From the NCBI GenBank assembly GCA_001730085.1, contig MDLB01000108.1, forward strand, positions 25,295-89,294: 64,000 nt of DNA, given 5' to 3'. Within the stretch, counting starts at the first letter, position 1. Each line of letters starts with the position of its first letter. Source of the stretch: PVC group bacterium (ex Bugula neritina AB1). GTDB taxonomy: Bacteria; GCA-001730085. The notes beneath the pieces were generated by a model. It did no database searches. It was not told the DNA's origin and worked only from the letters and a program-made list of their open reading frames with translations. Positions 49,668-59,600 of the stretch are shown here, in pieces. Made by a program: the position numbers and the translations under genes.

Positions 49668-50240
49668 TCAGTCTTTTGTTTCCCGAAATTGTATTTGCTG
49701 AATTTTTCAGGTCAATTTTTTTTAGAAGGGGTATTTTTTTATTTAAAAGTTCTTTGCTCTTTGAAAGCCTAGTATCTTTAAATGTTTTTTCACTTATAGT
49801 TTTTCTTTTTTCAAAAACCTGTAGACATATTAGTTTGAGAAGAGTACCTTTAAATATAGTTGCCTTTTTCTTCGTAAACTCTAATAAAAAAGGGATGCGT
49901 ATTTTTTTTAATGTCCCGTTTTTATAAGTGTCATATATTTTTTAAAATCTATTGCTATTGGCGTATTTTTCTTCTAGTAAAAAAGCTTTATGTCCATCGA
50001 TTGCGAGTCTATTTTTTTCAACTAAGATAGTATTTTTGCTATGCCATCTATAATAAAATAAAGGGGTTAGGATATATTTGTACTGTTATCCGTAGATCCA
50101 TCGTTAACGATGATCAATTCTATATGTTTGTAGCTTTGAGATATTATTGAATCGATAGATCTATCAATATAATTTTCATGATTATAAGCTGGAAGAACGA
50201 TCGAAATTAAATCTTGTTCTTTTGTTAAATCAATTTCCAT
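49668..50240 (-). pseudogene. Decayed family 2 glycosyltransferase
   Basis: From an ATG ending at 50240 the minus strand encodes EQDLISIVLPAYNHENYIDR, then SIDSIISQSYKHIELIIVND and GSTDNSTNIS, a clear GT2 N-terminus, stopped by TAA at 50067-50069. Downstream, in another frame, NTILVEKNRLAIDGHKAFLL (49942-50046) looks like a further part, and a Lys-rich stretch to 49668 looks like the remnant C-terminus. The central catalytic part is deleted. It lies upstream of, and in the same direction as, the sugar operon, so it was probably once part of the same locus. Confidence 0.6.
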
Positions 50241-50827
50241 TGGGTTATAAGCTTTACTATTTGACAGATATTGCTTTCCTCAAGCGAAAGAATCATTATC
50301 TATTATATATATGATTATGACCGATAGAAAGAGCAAATTTTTTTATTGGCTAATACTAAGTTATATTTCGTTAAAACGAGTAGGGTTTATTAGGTGATTT
50401 TTTAGGTAAAAAAATATTTGAATCCATAATTCGTATGTTATTCATCTCAAAAAAAATTCTTATTCTTGACGTAAACTATATTAGCAGATATAGTTTAGCT
50501 GTTTAAAACCTATGAATAGTATCAATGTTTTTATCATTTTTTTATGAGAATCTTTTTGCAAAAGTGTTGAAATGTAAAGACTTTATAGGAGGAATAGACT
50601 TCTGTTGGTCTTTATTTACCCTTTATTTAGGGTAGGAAGTGATATTCTTAAAGGTCTGTACCAAATATAATTATTTATGGGTGATTTAGTGTATCATTTG
50701 ATTAAAAAATTTTGAAGAAGGTAAAATTTTGAAAAATAGATGGCACCTCTTGTTTTGGATTTGCTTTGTTTTTAGTTGCATCGCCTTTTTAAACTTTTAT
50801 TAAGTTGAAAATGAAAGTTATTCTAAT
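50241..50827. other. Gap before the symporter gene, no gene seen
   Basis: These 587 bases are AT-rich with no supported coding sequence on either strand. It must contain the promoter of the symporter gene, but I cannot pick one with confidence. Confidence 0.5.
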
Positions 50828-52240
50828 ATGATTATCAGTTTTATTTTTTTCTTATCTATATTTATTTGTATTGGTGTTTTATCGACACTAGCTAACAAGC
50901 ATACGAATCAGGACTACTTTTTAGCAAGTCAGGGTGTGAAACCATGGCTTGTAGCCTTATCTGCGGTTGCCACTAATAATAGTGGGTTTATGTTTATAGG
51001 GATGATAGGTTGCACCTATACTCAAGGCCTTTCCTCTATTTGGTTAATGGTGGGGTTGATTGGGGGTGACTTTATAGCGTCTTTTTTTATACATAAAAAA
51101 TTAAGAGTTAAAGCTCAAAATGAAAGAGTTTTAAGCTTTGCTGGTGTTATTAGTAAGTGGGGGAACTTTAACTATACTAAACTAAGAGCTTATTTGGGAA
51201 CAGTGACCATTGTTTTTCTTGGCACCTATGCTGCAGGGCAGTTAAATGCAGGGAGTAAAGCTTTGCATGTTCTATTTGGCTGGGATTATAAGCTAGGTGC
51301 AATCATTGGGGCGATAATATTGCTGTTGTATTGTTTTTCTGGTGGTATTCGTGCCTCAATTTGGACAGATGCAGCACAGTCCTTTGTTATGATATTTGCG
51401 ATGGGATTACTTTGCATTGTTTCAATTATCAAAATTGGAGGAGTTTCGGAGCTTATTTTTAAACTCCAAAACATTTCAGATGACTATACCTGTCTTTTTA
51501 CACAAAATTTACATATTGGCTCAGTTACGGGGCCTTTTCTATTTATTTTGGGTTGGATTCTTGCTGGAATTGGGGTGATTGGGCAACCTCAAATTATGGT
51601 TAGGTTCATGGCTATGGATCGTCCTGATAATATGTTCAAGGTTAGGGTCTACTACTACAGTCTTTTTACATTATTTAGTATTTTAACGATTATGGTTGGG
51701 GCAATGGCTAGGATTTTACTGCCTGATATTGATCATTTTGATGCCGAATTGGCATTGCCAAAACTTGCGGATGCCCTTCTTCCCGAAGTTTTGATCGGAT
51801 TAGTTTTAGCAGGCCTTTTTGCTGCAACTATGTCAACGGCTGACTCTCAAGTTCTTAGCTGTAGTGCTGCGGTTACATCTGATTTTACAGGCAAAAAAAA
51901 GCCTTCCTATTTAATAACCAAGTTATCAACTGTTTTTGTGACATTTATCGCCTTGATGATTGCTCTTTATGGGAGCAAAAGTGTTTTTAGTTTGATGTTA
52001 GTTTCTTGGTCGGCATTAGGAGCGTCATTTGCACCTCTTTTGATCATATATGCGTTTAACGGTAGACCTTCTGAAAGATTATCGATAGCGATTGCTTCTT
52101 TAGGGACATTAGGGGTTGTTATTTGGAAACTTCTTGGGTGGGAGAACTACTTCTATGAAATAGCTCCCGGAATGATACTCGGCTTTTGTGTGTTTTTCTG
52201 CTCGAAACTTTTTGTAAAAAAGGAAAGAGTCATCAATTAA
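50828..52240 (+). CDS. Sodium/solute symporter (SSS family, PutP-like)
   Basis: The 470-residue membrane protein has about 13 membrane helices and the SSS signatures SAVATNNSGFMFIGMIGCTY in helix 2 and FSGGIRASIWTDAAQSFVMI, plus GLVLAGLFAATMSTADSQVL with the sodium-binding Ser/Thr region. The pattern is closest to sodium/proline symporters, so proline or another small nutrient is a likely substrate, but the specificity is not proven. It is a single gene with a weak ribosome binding site (GAAAGTTATTCTAAT). It suggests uptake of organic nutrients from the surroundings or host. Confidence 0.88.
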   Translation: MIISFIFFLSIFICIGVLSTLANKHTNQDYFLASQGVKPWLVALSAVATNNSGFMFIGMIGCTYTQGLSSIWLMVGLIGGDFIASFFIHKKLRVKAQNERVLSFAGVISKWGNFNYTKLRAYLGTVTIVFLGTYAAGQLNAGSKALHVLFGWDYKLGAIIGAIILLLYCFSGGIRASIWTDAAQSFVMIFAMGLLCIVSIIKIGGVSELIFKLQNISDDYTCLFTQNLHIGSVTGPFLFILGWILAGIGVIGQPQIMVRFMAMDRPDNMFKVRVYYYSLFTLFSILTIMVGAMARILLPDIDHFDAELALPKLADALLPEVLIGLVLAGLFAATMSTADSQVLSCSAAVTSDFTGKKKPSYLITKLSTVFVTFIALMIALYGSKSVFSLMLVSWSALGASFAPLLIIYAFNGRPSERLSIAIASLGTLGVVIWKLLGWENYFYEIAPGMILGFCVFFCSKLFVKKERVIN

Positions 52241-52354
52241 AGAGCTATTCTATTATTCTTATTTCTTATAGACTTCCTGTGAAAACTTTTTATAAAAAAT
52301 AATGATTGCGAAAATAAAATGATAGCTTTTTAATTATTCGGTAATAGTGGTACA

Positions 52355-52472
52355 CTCAGCGAGGTTCCTCGTTTATTCCTTGTAATTGCTAATAGCTTTA
52401 ATTCTTCCAATGAACGACTCAATCATAAGTCCGTAAGTACTCGGTATGTATAATTACGCTGAGGTTTTTTTA
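52355..52472 (+). ncRNA. Candidate small RNA with closing stem and T-run
   Basis: CTCAGCG at 52355-52361 is complementary to CGCTGAG at 52457-52463, and the latter is followed by G and eight T, like an intrinsic terminator. Inside, CGAGG and CCTCG form a short hairpin. The roughly 100-base interior is less T-rich than its surroundings. No known RNA family (6S, SRP, tmRNA, RNase P) was recognised. The transcript is inferred from structure only. Confidence 0.3.
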
Positions 52473-52959
52473 GACAAGGCTAAAGATCTGATATTTAATA
52501 ATGGAAAGTCTTGATTGATTTTAGTAGAGTAAAGATAGTTTATATATATATTTATGCTAGTCAAAATGCAAATATTTATATTTTTTTAAAATTTATTAGC
52601 GAGTTGTGTCTGAGTTGGCGAAGTTATGGTAGCGGATATTTTTTGTTCAAGTTGGGTTAGAAGAGAAAGACCAGTAGAGCTTAAAGATTTTTTATGTTAA
52701 AATGTGAAGGCTGGGTTCTCTGTAGAAATCTAAAGATGTCTTGATCAAGGATTTTTGTGAGACTGAATAGCTCTACCATAAAGATTTTTGGATATATTCT
52801 TGAAACATTTTTTGATTTTAAAGGATTTTTCAAAATGAAGAGCTGTTCCTTTAGCCCGAATGCTTTTTCTTTTTCGAAGCAAAAAGTATTTCAATATGAT
52901 AAATCTAGATAAATATGTTCCAAACATCTTTTCTAGATCTATTTGATTTACTAAAGAAT

Positions 52960-53041
52960 AAACCTCTGCACAATCTCAAATATCTCTTAAATTTAGAATA
53001 AGCGCAAATTAAGGGGGGTGTGTGAGATTGTCCAGAGGTTT
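52960..53041. repeat. 82-base inverted-repeat element (MITE-like)
   Basis: The 19-base arm AAACCTCTGCACAATCTCA (52960-52978) is matched by its complement TGAGATTGTCCAGAGGTTT (53023-53041) with a single mismatch, around a 44-base centre. This is typical of a miniature transposable element or of two IS ends fused after internal deletion. No flanking target duplication was evident. The element sits about 45 bases before gapA and could also act as a long hairpin in its leader. Confidence 0.55.
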
Positions 53042-53059
53042 TAAATCATGAATAATGCA

Positions 53060-53073
53060 CCGCGATATCGCGG
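53060..53073. promoter_or_regulatory. 14-base perfect palindrome before gapA
   Basis: CCGCGATATCGCGG is a perfect palindrome, all the more striking in AT-rich DNA. It ends 14 bases before the gapA ATG and overlaps its GGAGAAGGG ribosome binding site. It could be an operator for a dimeric repressor or a hairpin that hides the binding site. No regulator gene is adjacent. Confidence 0.45.
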
Positions 53074-53087
53074 AGAAGGGATTTTTT

Positions 53088-54092
53088 ATGTCAATAAAAA
53101 TTGGAATTAATGGATTTGGAAGAATAGGTCGAAATGTTTTTCGTGCTATTGAAAAAGATGAAACCATTGAGGTTGTAGCAATAAATGACCTTGTTGATCC
53201 TAAGACTATCGCTCACCTTTTGAAATATGACTCTGTTTTTGGAAGATTTGATGGTGTTGTTGAAGCTTCTGCAGATGGGATCGTTGTTAATGGTCGTGAG
53301 ATCAAAATAACAGCTGAAAGAGATCCTGAAAATATACCTTGGAAGGGTGCCAATGTTGATATTGTTTTAGAGTCAACAGGTATTTTTGCAACAAGAGAAT
53401 TGATGGCAAAGCACTTAAAAGCAGGTGCTAAAAAAGTTTTATTATCGGTTCCTCCCAAAGATGATATCGATGCGATAATCGTTAAAGGTGTGAATGATGA
53501 AACTTTAAAGCCGGAAGATCAACTCGTTTCTAACGCTTCTTGTACAACAAACTGTCTTGCACCTCTTGCGAAAGTTTTGCATAAAGAGTTTGGTATTAAA
53601 AAAGGTTTGATGACAACTGTGCATTCATATACAAATGATCAAAGAATGTTGGACTTGCCACATTCAGACTTGAGACGTGCACGTGCAGCGGCTTTGAACA
53701 TGATTCCTACAACAACAGGTGCAGCGAAAGCTGTTGGAAAAGTTTTACCAGAACTAGCTGGTAAACTTCACGGGATGGCGATCCGCGTTCCTACCCCAGA
53801 TGGTTCAGTTGTTGACTTGGTTGCTGAGTTGGGAAAAACTGTTTCAGTTGAAGATATTAATGCGGCTATTAAGTCCTATGCCGAAGGGTCTATGAAAGGT
53901 GTTTTAAAATATACTGAAGACCCAATCGTTTCTTCGGATATCATAGGTGATCCTTCCTCGAGTGTTTTCGACGCTTTATCGACAATGGTTATGGACGGAA
54001 CCATGGTGAAAGTTGTTTCTTGGTATGATAACGAATGGGGTTACTCTAACCGTTGTGTTGACCTTTTTAAGTTGATGGCTCAAGGTCTTTAA
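53088..54092 (+). CDS. gapA: Glyceraldehyde-3-phosphate dehydrogenase
   Basis: It converts glyceraldehyde 3-phosphate, NAD and phosphate to 1,3-bisphosphoglycerate. The 334-residue protein starts [20 protein letters not shown], has Asp34 in [15 protein letters not shown], which favours NAD over NADP, and the catalytic Cys152 in [28 protein letters not shown] is at the end. The start at 53088 follows GGAGAAGGG; the upstream TTG/ATG region before it is not conserved. It is followed by pgk and tpiA, a common glycolytic operon. Confidence 0.97.
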   Translation: MSIKIGINGFGRIGRNVFRAIEKDETIEVVAINDLVDPKTIAHLLKYDSVFGRFDGVVEASADGIVVNGREIKITAERDPENIPWKGANVDIVLESTGIFATRELMAKHLKAGAKKVLLSVPPKDDIDAIIVKGVNDETLKPEDQLVSNASCTTNCLAPLAKVLHKEFGIKKGLMTTVHSYTNDQRMLDLPHSDLRRARAAALNMIPTTTGAAKAVGKVLPELAGKLHGMAIRVPTPDGSVVDLVAELGKTVSVEDINAAIKSYAEGSMKGVLKYTEDPIVSSDIIGDPSSSVFDALSTMVMDGTMVKVVSWYDNEWGYSNRCVDLFKLMAQGL

Positions 54093-54126
54093 TCAAGACT
54101 TTCGAAAAATCAAGAACATTATATAG

Positions 54127-54190
54127 AGACCGTTGTATACTTTTTCTAATGAATAGTAGAAAGAGTTTTGCAACGGTCTTCTTTAGTCTT
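54127..54190 (+). terminator. Long stem-loop between gapA and pgk
   Basis: AGACCGTTG (54127-54135) pairs with CAACGGTCT (54171-54179), and ACTTTTTCT with AGAAAGAGT inside it, giving a long hairpin followed by T-rich TCTTTAGTCTTTTA. It may partly end the gapA transcript or stabilise its 3' end, so gapA could be made in excess over pgk and tpiA. Confidence 0.6.
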
Positions 54191-54222
54191 TTATTCAATA
54201 GATTTATGAAGGGAGTTTTTAA

Positions 54223-55419
54223 GTGGATCGTTTATCGATTGAAGATGTGAATTGGACTGGCAAAAAGGCGCTTGTTCGTGTTGATTTTAATGTTCCTTTG
54301 GATTCTTCTGGGAATATCACAGATGATAAACGTATTCAGTCGGCATTGCCGTCTCTTCGTTATCTTTTGGAAAAAGGCGCATCTCTTGTTTTGATGAGTC
54401 ATTTGGGTCGTCCTAAAGGACAGCGGGTTGCAGAACTTAGCTTAAAGCCTGTTAGAGATAGGTTATCTGAATGTTTAGGCGGAGAAGTTGTGATGGCTCC
54501 TGACTGTGTTGGTTCTGAGGTCGAAGCTTTGGCTGAAAAACTTGGGGCTGGAGATGTTCTTTTGTTAGAAAACTTACGTTTTCACAAAGAGGAAACTCAA
54601 AATGATGTTGAGTTTGCTAAAAAGCTTGCGGCTTTGGGTGACGTTTATGTTAATGATGCTTTTGGAGCTGCTCACAGAGCCCATGCGTCAACACATGCTG
54701 TGACAGAGTTTTTTGATCAATCTGTCATGGGATTATTGATGAAAAAAGAGCTTGAATATTTTTCTATGGCGCTATCTAATCCGACCAGGCCTTTTTTGGC
54801 GATCTTGGGGGGCGCGAAAGTTTCCGATAAAATTTTAGTGATTGAAAATCTTTTGAATAAGGTCGATACTCTCATTATTGGAGGAGGGATGGCTTATACC
54901 TTTTTTCTGGCTCAGGGTATTAAAGTTGGAAAATCCATTGTTGAGAAAGATAAAGTTGACCTTGCTTTGGATATTATCCAAAAAGCGAAAGATAAAGGTG
55001 TTGAGTTACTTTTACCTTTGGATCATGTTATTGCGGATGACTTCTCAGCTTCAGCAAATATCGAAACTACAGAGGTTCCTGGGGTTAAAGATGGTTGGGA
55101 ATCTTTGGACATAGGTCCAAAATCTGTGAAGGCTTTTTCAAAAGCAGTTGAAGAGTCTGGGACCCTTGTTTGGAATGGCCCACTGGGCGTTTTTGAAATG
55201 GCACCTTTTAGCTTTGGAACACTTGGTGTTGCTAAAGCGGTTGCTTCTTCGAAGGCTACAACGATTATTGGGGGCGGAGATACCGCTGCAGCTGTTGCAA
55301 AATTTGGCTATTCAGATTCTATGTCCCATGTTTCTACAGGAGGAGGAGCTTCATTAGAATTCATGGAAGGAAAGACGCTTCCTGGGGTTGCTGCTCTGAC
55401 TTTAAAAGATACAAAATGA
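54223..55419 (+). CDS. pgk: Phosphoglycerate kinase
   Basis: It makes ATP from 1,3-bisphosphoglycerate. The 398-residue protein contains KKALVRVDFNVPLDSSGNIT, SHLGRPKG, LLLENLRFHKEE, NDAFGAAHRAHAST and the C-terminal nucleotide site GGGDTAAAVAKFG with TGGGASLEFMEGK. The GTG start follows GGGAGTTTTTAA. It lies between the hairpin after gapA and tpiA, 17 bases apart from the latter. Confidence 0.97.
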   Translation: MDRLSIEDVNWTGKKALVRVDFNVPLDSSGNITDDKRIQSALPSLRYLLEKGASLVLMSHLGRPKGQRVAELSLKPVRDRLSECLGGEVVMAPDCVGSEVEALAEKLGAGDVLLLENLRFHKEETQNDVEFAKKLAALGDVYVNDAFGAAHRAHASTHAVTEFFDQSVMGLLMKKELEYFSMALSNPTRPFLAILGGAKVSDKILVIENLLNKVDTLIIGGGMAYTFFLAQGIKVGKSIVEKDKVDLALDIIQKAKDKGVELLLPLDHVIADDFSASANIETTEVPGVKDGWESLDIGPKSVKAFSKAVEESGTLVWNGPLGVFEMAPFSFGTLGVAKAVASSKATTIIGGGDTAAAVAKFGYSDSMSHVSTGGGASLEFMEGKTLPGVAALTLKDTK

Positions 55420-55436
55420 TTAGAGAAAGGTGAATC

Positions 55437-56192
55437 ATGAGAAAAAATATTATTGCTGGTAACTGGAAAATGAACAAAACCCGTGAAGAGTCTGAGTCTT
55501 TTGTTTCTGACTTTATTGAAGGGTTATCAAAGATTTCTATTGATTGTGAGGTTGTTGTTTGTCCTCCAGCTATTTTTATAGACCAAGTTGTTCAAGGGTT
55601 GAAAAATGCTAATGCTTCTGTTGGTGCTCAAGATATGTGGCACACAGCCCCAGGAGCCTGGACAGGAGAAATTTCCGGAGAAATGTTAAGCTCTTCGGGT
55701 GTTTCTTATGTTATTTTAGGGCACTCGGAACGTAGAGAACATTTTGGTGAAGACAATGACTTGGTGAGTCAAAAAGTTCACAAAGCATTGAGTGTAGGCT
55801 TAAAACCTATTGTTTGTGTGGGAGAAACTTTAGAAGAAAGAGAAGGTCAAGACTTTCAAACTCTTTTGAAAGAGCGTGTTTTTGGCTCTTTAAAAGGTGT
55901 TTCTGTGGAAGATGCTGAAAATATTGTGATAGCTTATGAGCCTATTTGGGCTATTGGAACGGGACTTACAGCTACTCCTGAGCAAGCGCAAGAAGTACAT
56001 TCTTGGATACGTGATTTTTTAACATCTTTATATGGAGCTTCTGTAGCTCAAAAAATTTCTATCCTTTATGGAGGAAGTGTTAAACCTTCTAATGCTGCGG
56101 AACTTATCAAAAAAGAAGATATTGATGGAGCCTTGGTTGGAGGCGCAAGTTTGAAAGCTGCTGACTTTGTTTCGATCATTCAATCAGCATAG
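55437..56192 (+). CDS. tpiA: Triosephosphate isomerase
   Basis: It interconverts dihydroxyacetone phosphate and glyceraldehyde 3-phosphate. The 251-residue TIM barrel has the catalytic Lys11 in AGNWKMNKT, His in VILGHSERREHFGE, Glu in IAYEPIWAIGTG and the phosphate-binding loop LYGGSVKPSNA. Complete and closing the gapA-pgk-tpiA run; a hairpin follows its stop codon. Confidence 0.97.
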   Translation: MRKNIIAGNWKMNKTREESESFVSDFIEGLSKISIDCEVVVCPPAIFIDQVVQGLKNANASVGAQDMWHTAPGAWTGEISGEMLSSSGVSYVILGHSERREHFGEDNDLVSQKVHKALSVGLKPIVCVGETLEEREGQDFQTLLKERVFGSLKGVSVEDAENIVIAYEPIWAIGTGLTATPEQAQEVHSWIRDFLTSLYGASVAQKISILYGGSVKPSNAAELIKKEDIDGALVGGASLKAADFVSIIQSA

Positions 56193-56200
56193 TTAATTTA

Positions 56201-56239
56201 TTGCGAAATGCCTCTTAAAAACGGAGAGGCATTTTGCAA
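56201..56239 (+). terminator. Hairpin after tpiA
   Basis: TTGCGAAATGCCTCT (56201-56215) pairs with AGAGGCATTTTGCAA (56225-56239), fifteen base pairs with one G-U pair around a nine-base loop. No clear T-run follows on the plus strand, though the arm itself has TTTT. It most likely ends or protects the glycolytic transcript. Confidence 0.65.
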
Positions 56240-56637
56240 TCATATCATAGCCCAATATCTCATAGATCATTTCTCAATGATTTAAATTTTCTTTAAGTGA
56301 TTCATAGATGGTTTTGTTGAAAGATATTTTAAATGCTTTTCAGACCTCCCCACGTTTTCGATTGTTTAAAAGTTCCAACATTGCTGTCGAGTAAAGTAAC
56401 GTTTTTCTTAATATTTTCTTAAAAAGTACCTTTCAAATAAAGAGATACATTTTCAAAATAATGCAGAAGCGTTCGTTTAAAAAATTTGACATTATTGAAA
56501 AAATCCCAGCCTTATTAAGGGTATATTTATTAAAAAGTAATCAATTGACTTTAATTTTTTCAATGGATAATATAAGGGTGATTGGGACAGAAGCCTTGTG
56601 GCGTTAAATCGTGAGGGATATATCCTTAGAAAAATAT
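56240..56637. other. Gap between tpiA and the metal exporter, no gene seen
   Basis: About 400 bases of AT-rich DNA between the plus-strand tpiA and the minus-strand exporter. I see no supported gene and no clear terminator for the exporter operon. Confidence 0.5.
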
Positions 56638-59600
56638 TTAGAGGGGTGAAGGTTCTTTAGGTTTGACGTCATCAAACCATCTATAAATGGCTGGAAGAAC
56701 AAGAAGAGAAACAAAGGTCGAAGTTATAAGCCCACCCACGACAACGGTTGCTAATGGTCTTTGGATCTCTGAGCCTGCTCCTGATGAAAATAAAAGGGAT
56801 ATTAAACCTAAGGAAGTTGTTAAGGTTGTCATTATTACTGGTCGAAAAACAATATTAGCACCATCTAAACAAGCATTTTTTATGTCTTTACCTTCTCGAC
56901 GTAAGTTTTTGATAGTGGTTAACAAGACCATTGCATCTTGCAAGGCAACCCCAAAAAGAGCGATAAAGCCAACAGATGAGGGAACGGATAAGTTTTGCCC
57001 TGATAGCTTTAATGCAATAATACCTCCTGTCATTGCCAAAGGAATAATAAAAAGGATCAAAGCCACATTTTTTATAGAGTTGAAATGAATAAACAAGATC
57101 AAAAAAACGATAAGAAGAGTTATCGGTATGATTAAAGAAAGCCTTTTGTTTGCGGCTTGTTGCAGCTCAAATTGACCGCCCCAATCCAAAATATAACCCG
57201 GAGGCAAAGTTAACTGTTTCTTAAGTGTTTTTTGACACTCTGCAACAAAAGATCCAATGTCGCGCTCTCTAACATTGCATTGAACGGTTATGAATCTTTG
57301 CCCATTTTCTCGAGAGATTTGACGAGCACCAATCACTTTTTCAATATGGACAAATTGAGATAAGGGAACTTTGCTACCTTCGGGGGTATCGACTAAAATG
57401 TTTTTGATTTTTTCTACGGTATTTCGTTTGTCTTCTTCAAAGCGTACATAGATTCCAAAACGACGAACTCCTTCCAATATTTCTCCTGCTGAAACTCCTC
57501 CAACACTCATCTTGATCAAAGACTGAACATCTGAAATGCTCACACCGTAACGCGCTAGGGCTTTGCGGTTGAGGGTTATTTGTACTTGTGGGTTCCCTGA
57601 AACTTGATCCTTTTGAACATCGGCGGCACCGCGAACTTTCTTTATAACTTTTTCAATTTTTTGACTCTTTTCTTGAAGAATATCCATATCTGGTCCAAAG
57701 AGTTTGATCGCGATTTGAGCCTTTGTTCCTGTTATCATCTCATCTAAAGCCACAGCGATAGGCTGGGTGAAGTTGAATTTGACTCCTGGGAAGTTTTCAA
57801 AATATTCGCTCATCATTGAATAGAGTTTGTCGTGCTTTTTTGTTCTTTGCCATTCGGAAACAGGTTTGAAGGAGATGAAAGATTCCGCAGAGTTTACAGG
57901 ATCGGCATGAGCCCCAACTTCTCCTCGGCCTACCCGTGTGACAACTTTTTCAACTTCAGGAAAGCGTTCTAATAGGCGTTTTTCAAAAACAAGAGTCATT
58001 TTTTTAGATTCTTCTAAAGATATAGAAGGAGCCATTGTTAGACGAACAAGAAGGTCTCCCTCTTCTAGGCGAGGGACAAACTCTGAGCCGAGCTGAAAAA
58101 AGATGAACCCTCCAAATAGCAACATTGCTGCAGATGCAAACAAAACCTTGTATCTTTTTAAAAGACAGGCTTCCAATAGAAAAGTGTATTTTGCTCTGAT
58201 GTTTTTAAAAATATCAGAGTTTTTGGATTTGTTGTGTTTTTTTAAAAATGCTGAGGGAGACATAACAATGCTGGAAAAGACAGGCGCCATGAACAAGGAG
58301 TAAACCAAGGATCCAAACATCGCTAAAATAACAGTGAAAGCTAAAGGTTTAAACATTTTCCCTTCAACACCTTGCAATGTTAATAAAGGTAAGAAAACAA
58401 CCATAACAATCATGATCGCAAAGGAAATGGGACGAATAACCTCTAAAACAGCTTTGGGGATTAAGTCTTTGCTAGAGGGGTTTTTCAAGTTTTCTGAGTA
58501 AAATCTTTCTACATTTTCAATGATTATTATTGTTCCATCCACCATCATCCCTATGGCTATAACAATGCCCCCTAAAGACATCAAGTTAGCAGAGATATTA
58601 AAAAATTTCATCAAAATAAAAGCTAAACAAATTGAAAAAGGCAGGCAAAGTACAACCACAAAACTTGGTCGGAAGCCTCCCATAAAAATAAAAATGATCA
58701 TGGCTACCAAAAAGATGCTATTGCGAAGAGCGGATCGGACAGTTTTTGAACAACGACTCACTAAGTTTGCTTGGTCATAATAAGGTACAGCTTTGACCCC
58801 TGCAGGTAATGTTTCGTTAATCGCATCAAATTTTTCTTTTACCCGGTGGATCACATCAAGGGTATTGGTTCCTACAAGCTTTAAAACCATCCCTACAACA
58901 ACTTCTCCTTTACCATCTTTTGTTGCAAGACCTCGCCTTATTTCTCCTCCGATTTGAAGGTTTGCAACATCTTTTAGGTAAATAGGTTGACCATCAATAG
59001 CTTTTAGAGCGATATTCTCTAAGTCCGAGATATCACGGGCAAGCCCGATTGATCGAACAACATACTCTTCGGAGTTATTTATGATAAATTGGGCTCCGAT
59101 ATTCTCATTATTGGATTTTAGTTTCTCAACAACTTCGAGCAAAGAGATATCATACTTTAAAAGATCTATAGGTCTCACGTTGACTTGAAACTGCTTAATA
59201 AGTCCTCCAATAGATAAGACTTCTGTGACTCCCGTGACAGATTCTAGCTGATACTTGATGAGCCAGTCTTGGATTTCTCGTAGTTCTTCACTTCCGTACT
59301 TACCGGACTCATCGGTGACTACATAAAAAAGGATTTGTCCTAAACCTGTTGCAATCGGGCCCATTTCGGGGGTCCCGAACCTTTCTGGGATAGAATCTTT
59401 GGCGGAAGCTAGTTTTTCGCTAACGCGTTGTCTTGCAAAGTAGATGTCTGTTCCATCTTTAAAATAAATATTCACAACGGATAACCCAAAGTTAGAAACA
59501 GAGCGGACCTCTTTTAGAGACGGTAATCCTTTCATAGCCATTTCGATAGGGTAGGTGACGTATTTTTCAACCTCCTCAGGAGCTAGGCCTTCAGTTTCTA

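Larger units (their letters stand above)
52241..53087. other. Gap with repeat element and possible small RNA
   Basis: This 847-base gap between the symporter and gapA holds a candidate small RNA (52355-52472), an inverted-repeat element (52960-53041) and a perfect palindrome (53060-53073). No protein gene is supported. A 60-codon minus-strand frame at 52745-52927 is basic and has no family resemblance that I can see. Confidence 0.5.

Noticed and set aside
49613-49927. 104-codon plus-strand frame rich in Phe, Leu and Ser
   Set aside because: It is the complement of the Lys-rich decayed glycosyltransferase tail on the minus strand and has no ribosome binding site.
52745-52927. 60-codon minus-strand basic frame, possibly a transposase remnant next to the inverted repeat
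   Set aside because: No transposase motif could be recognised and the length is within chance for this region.
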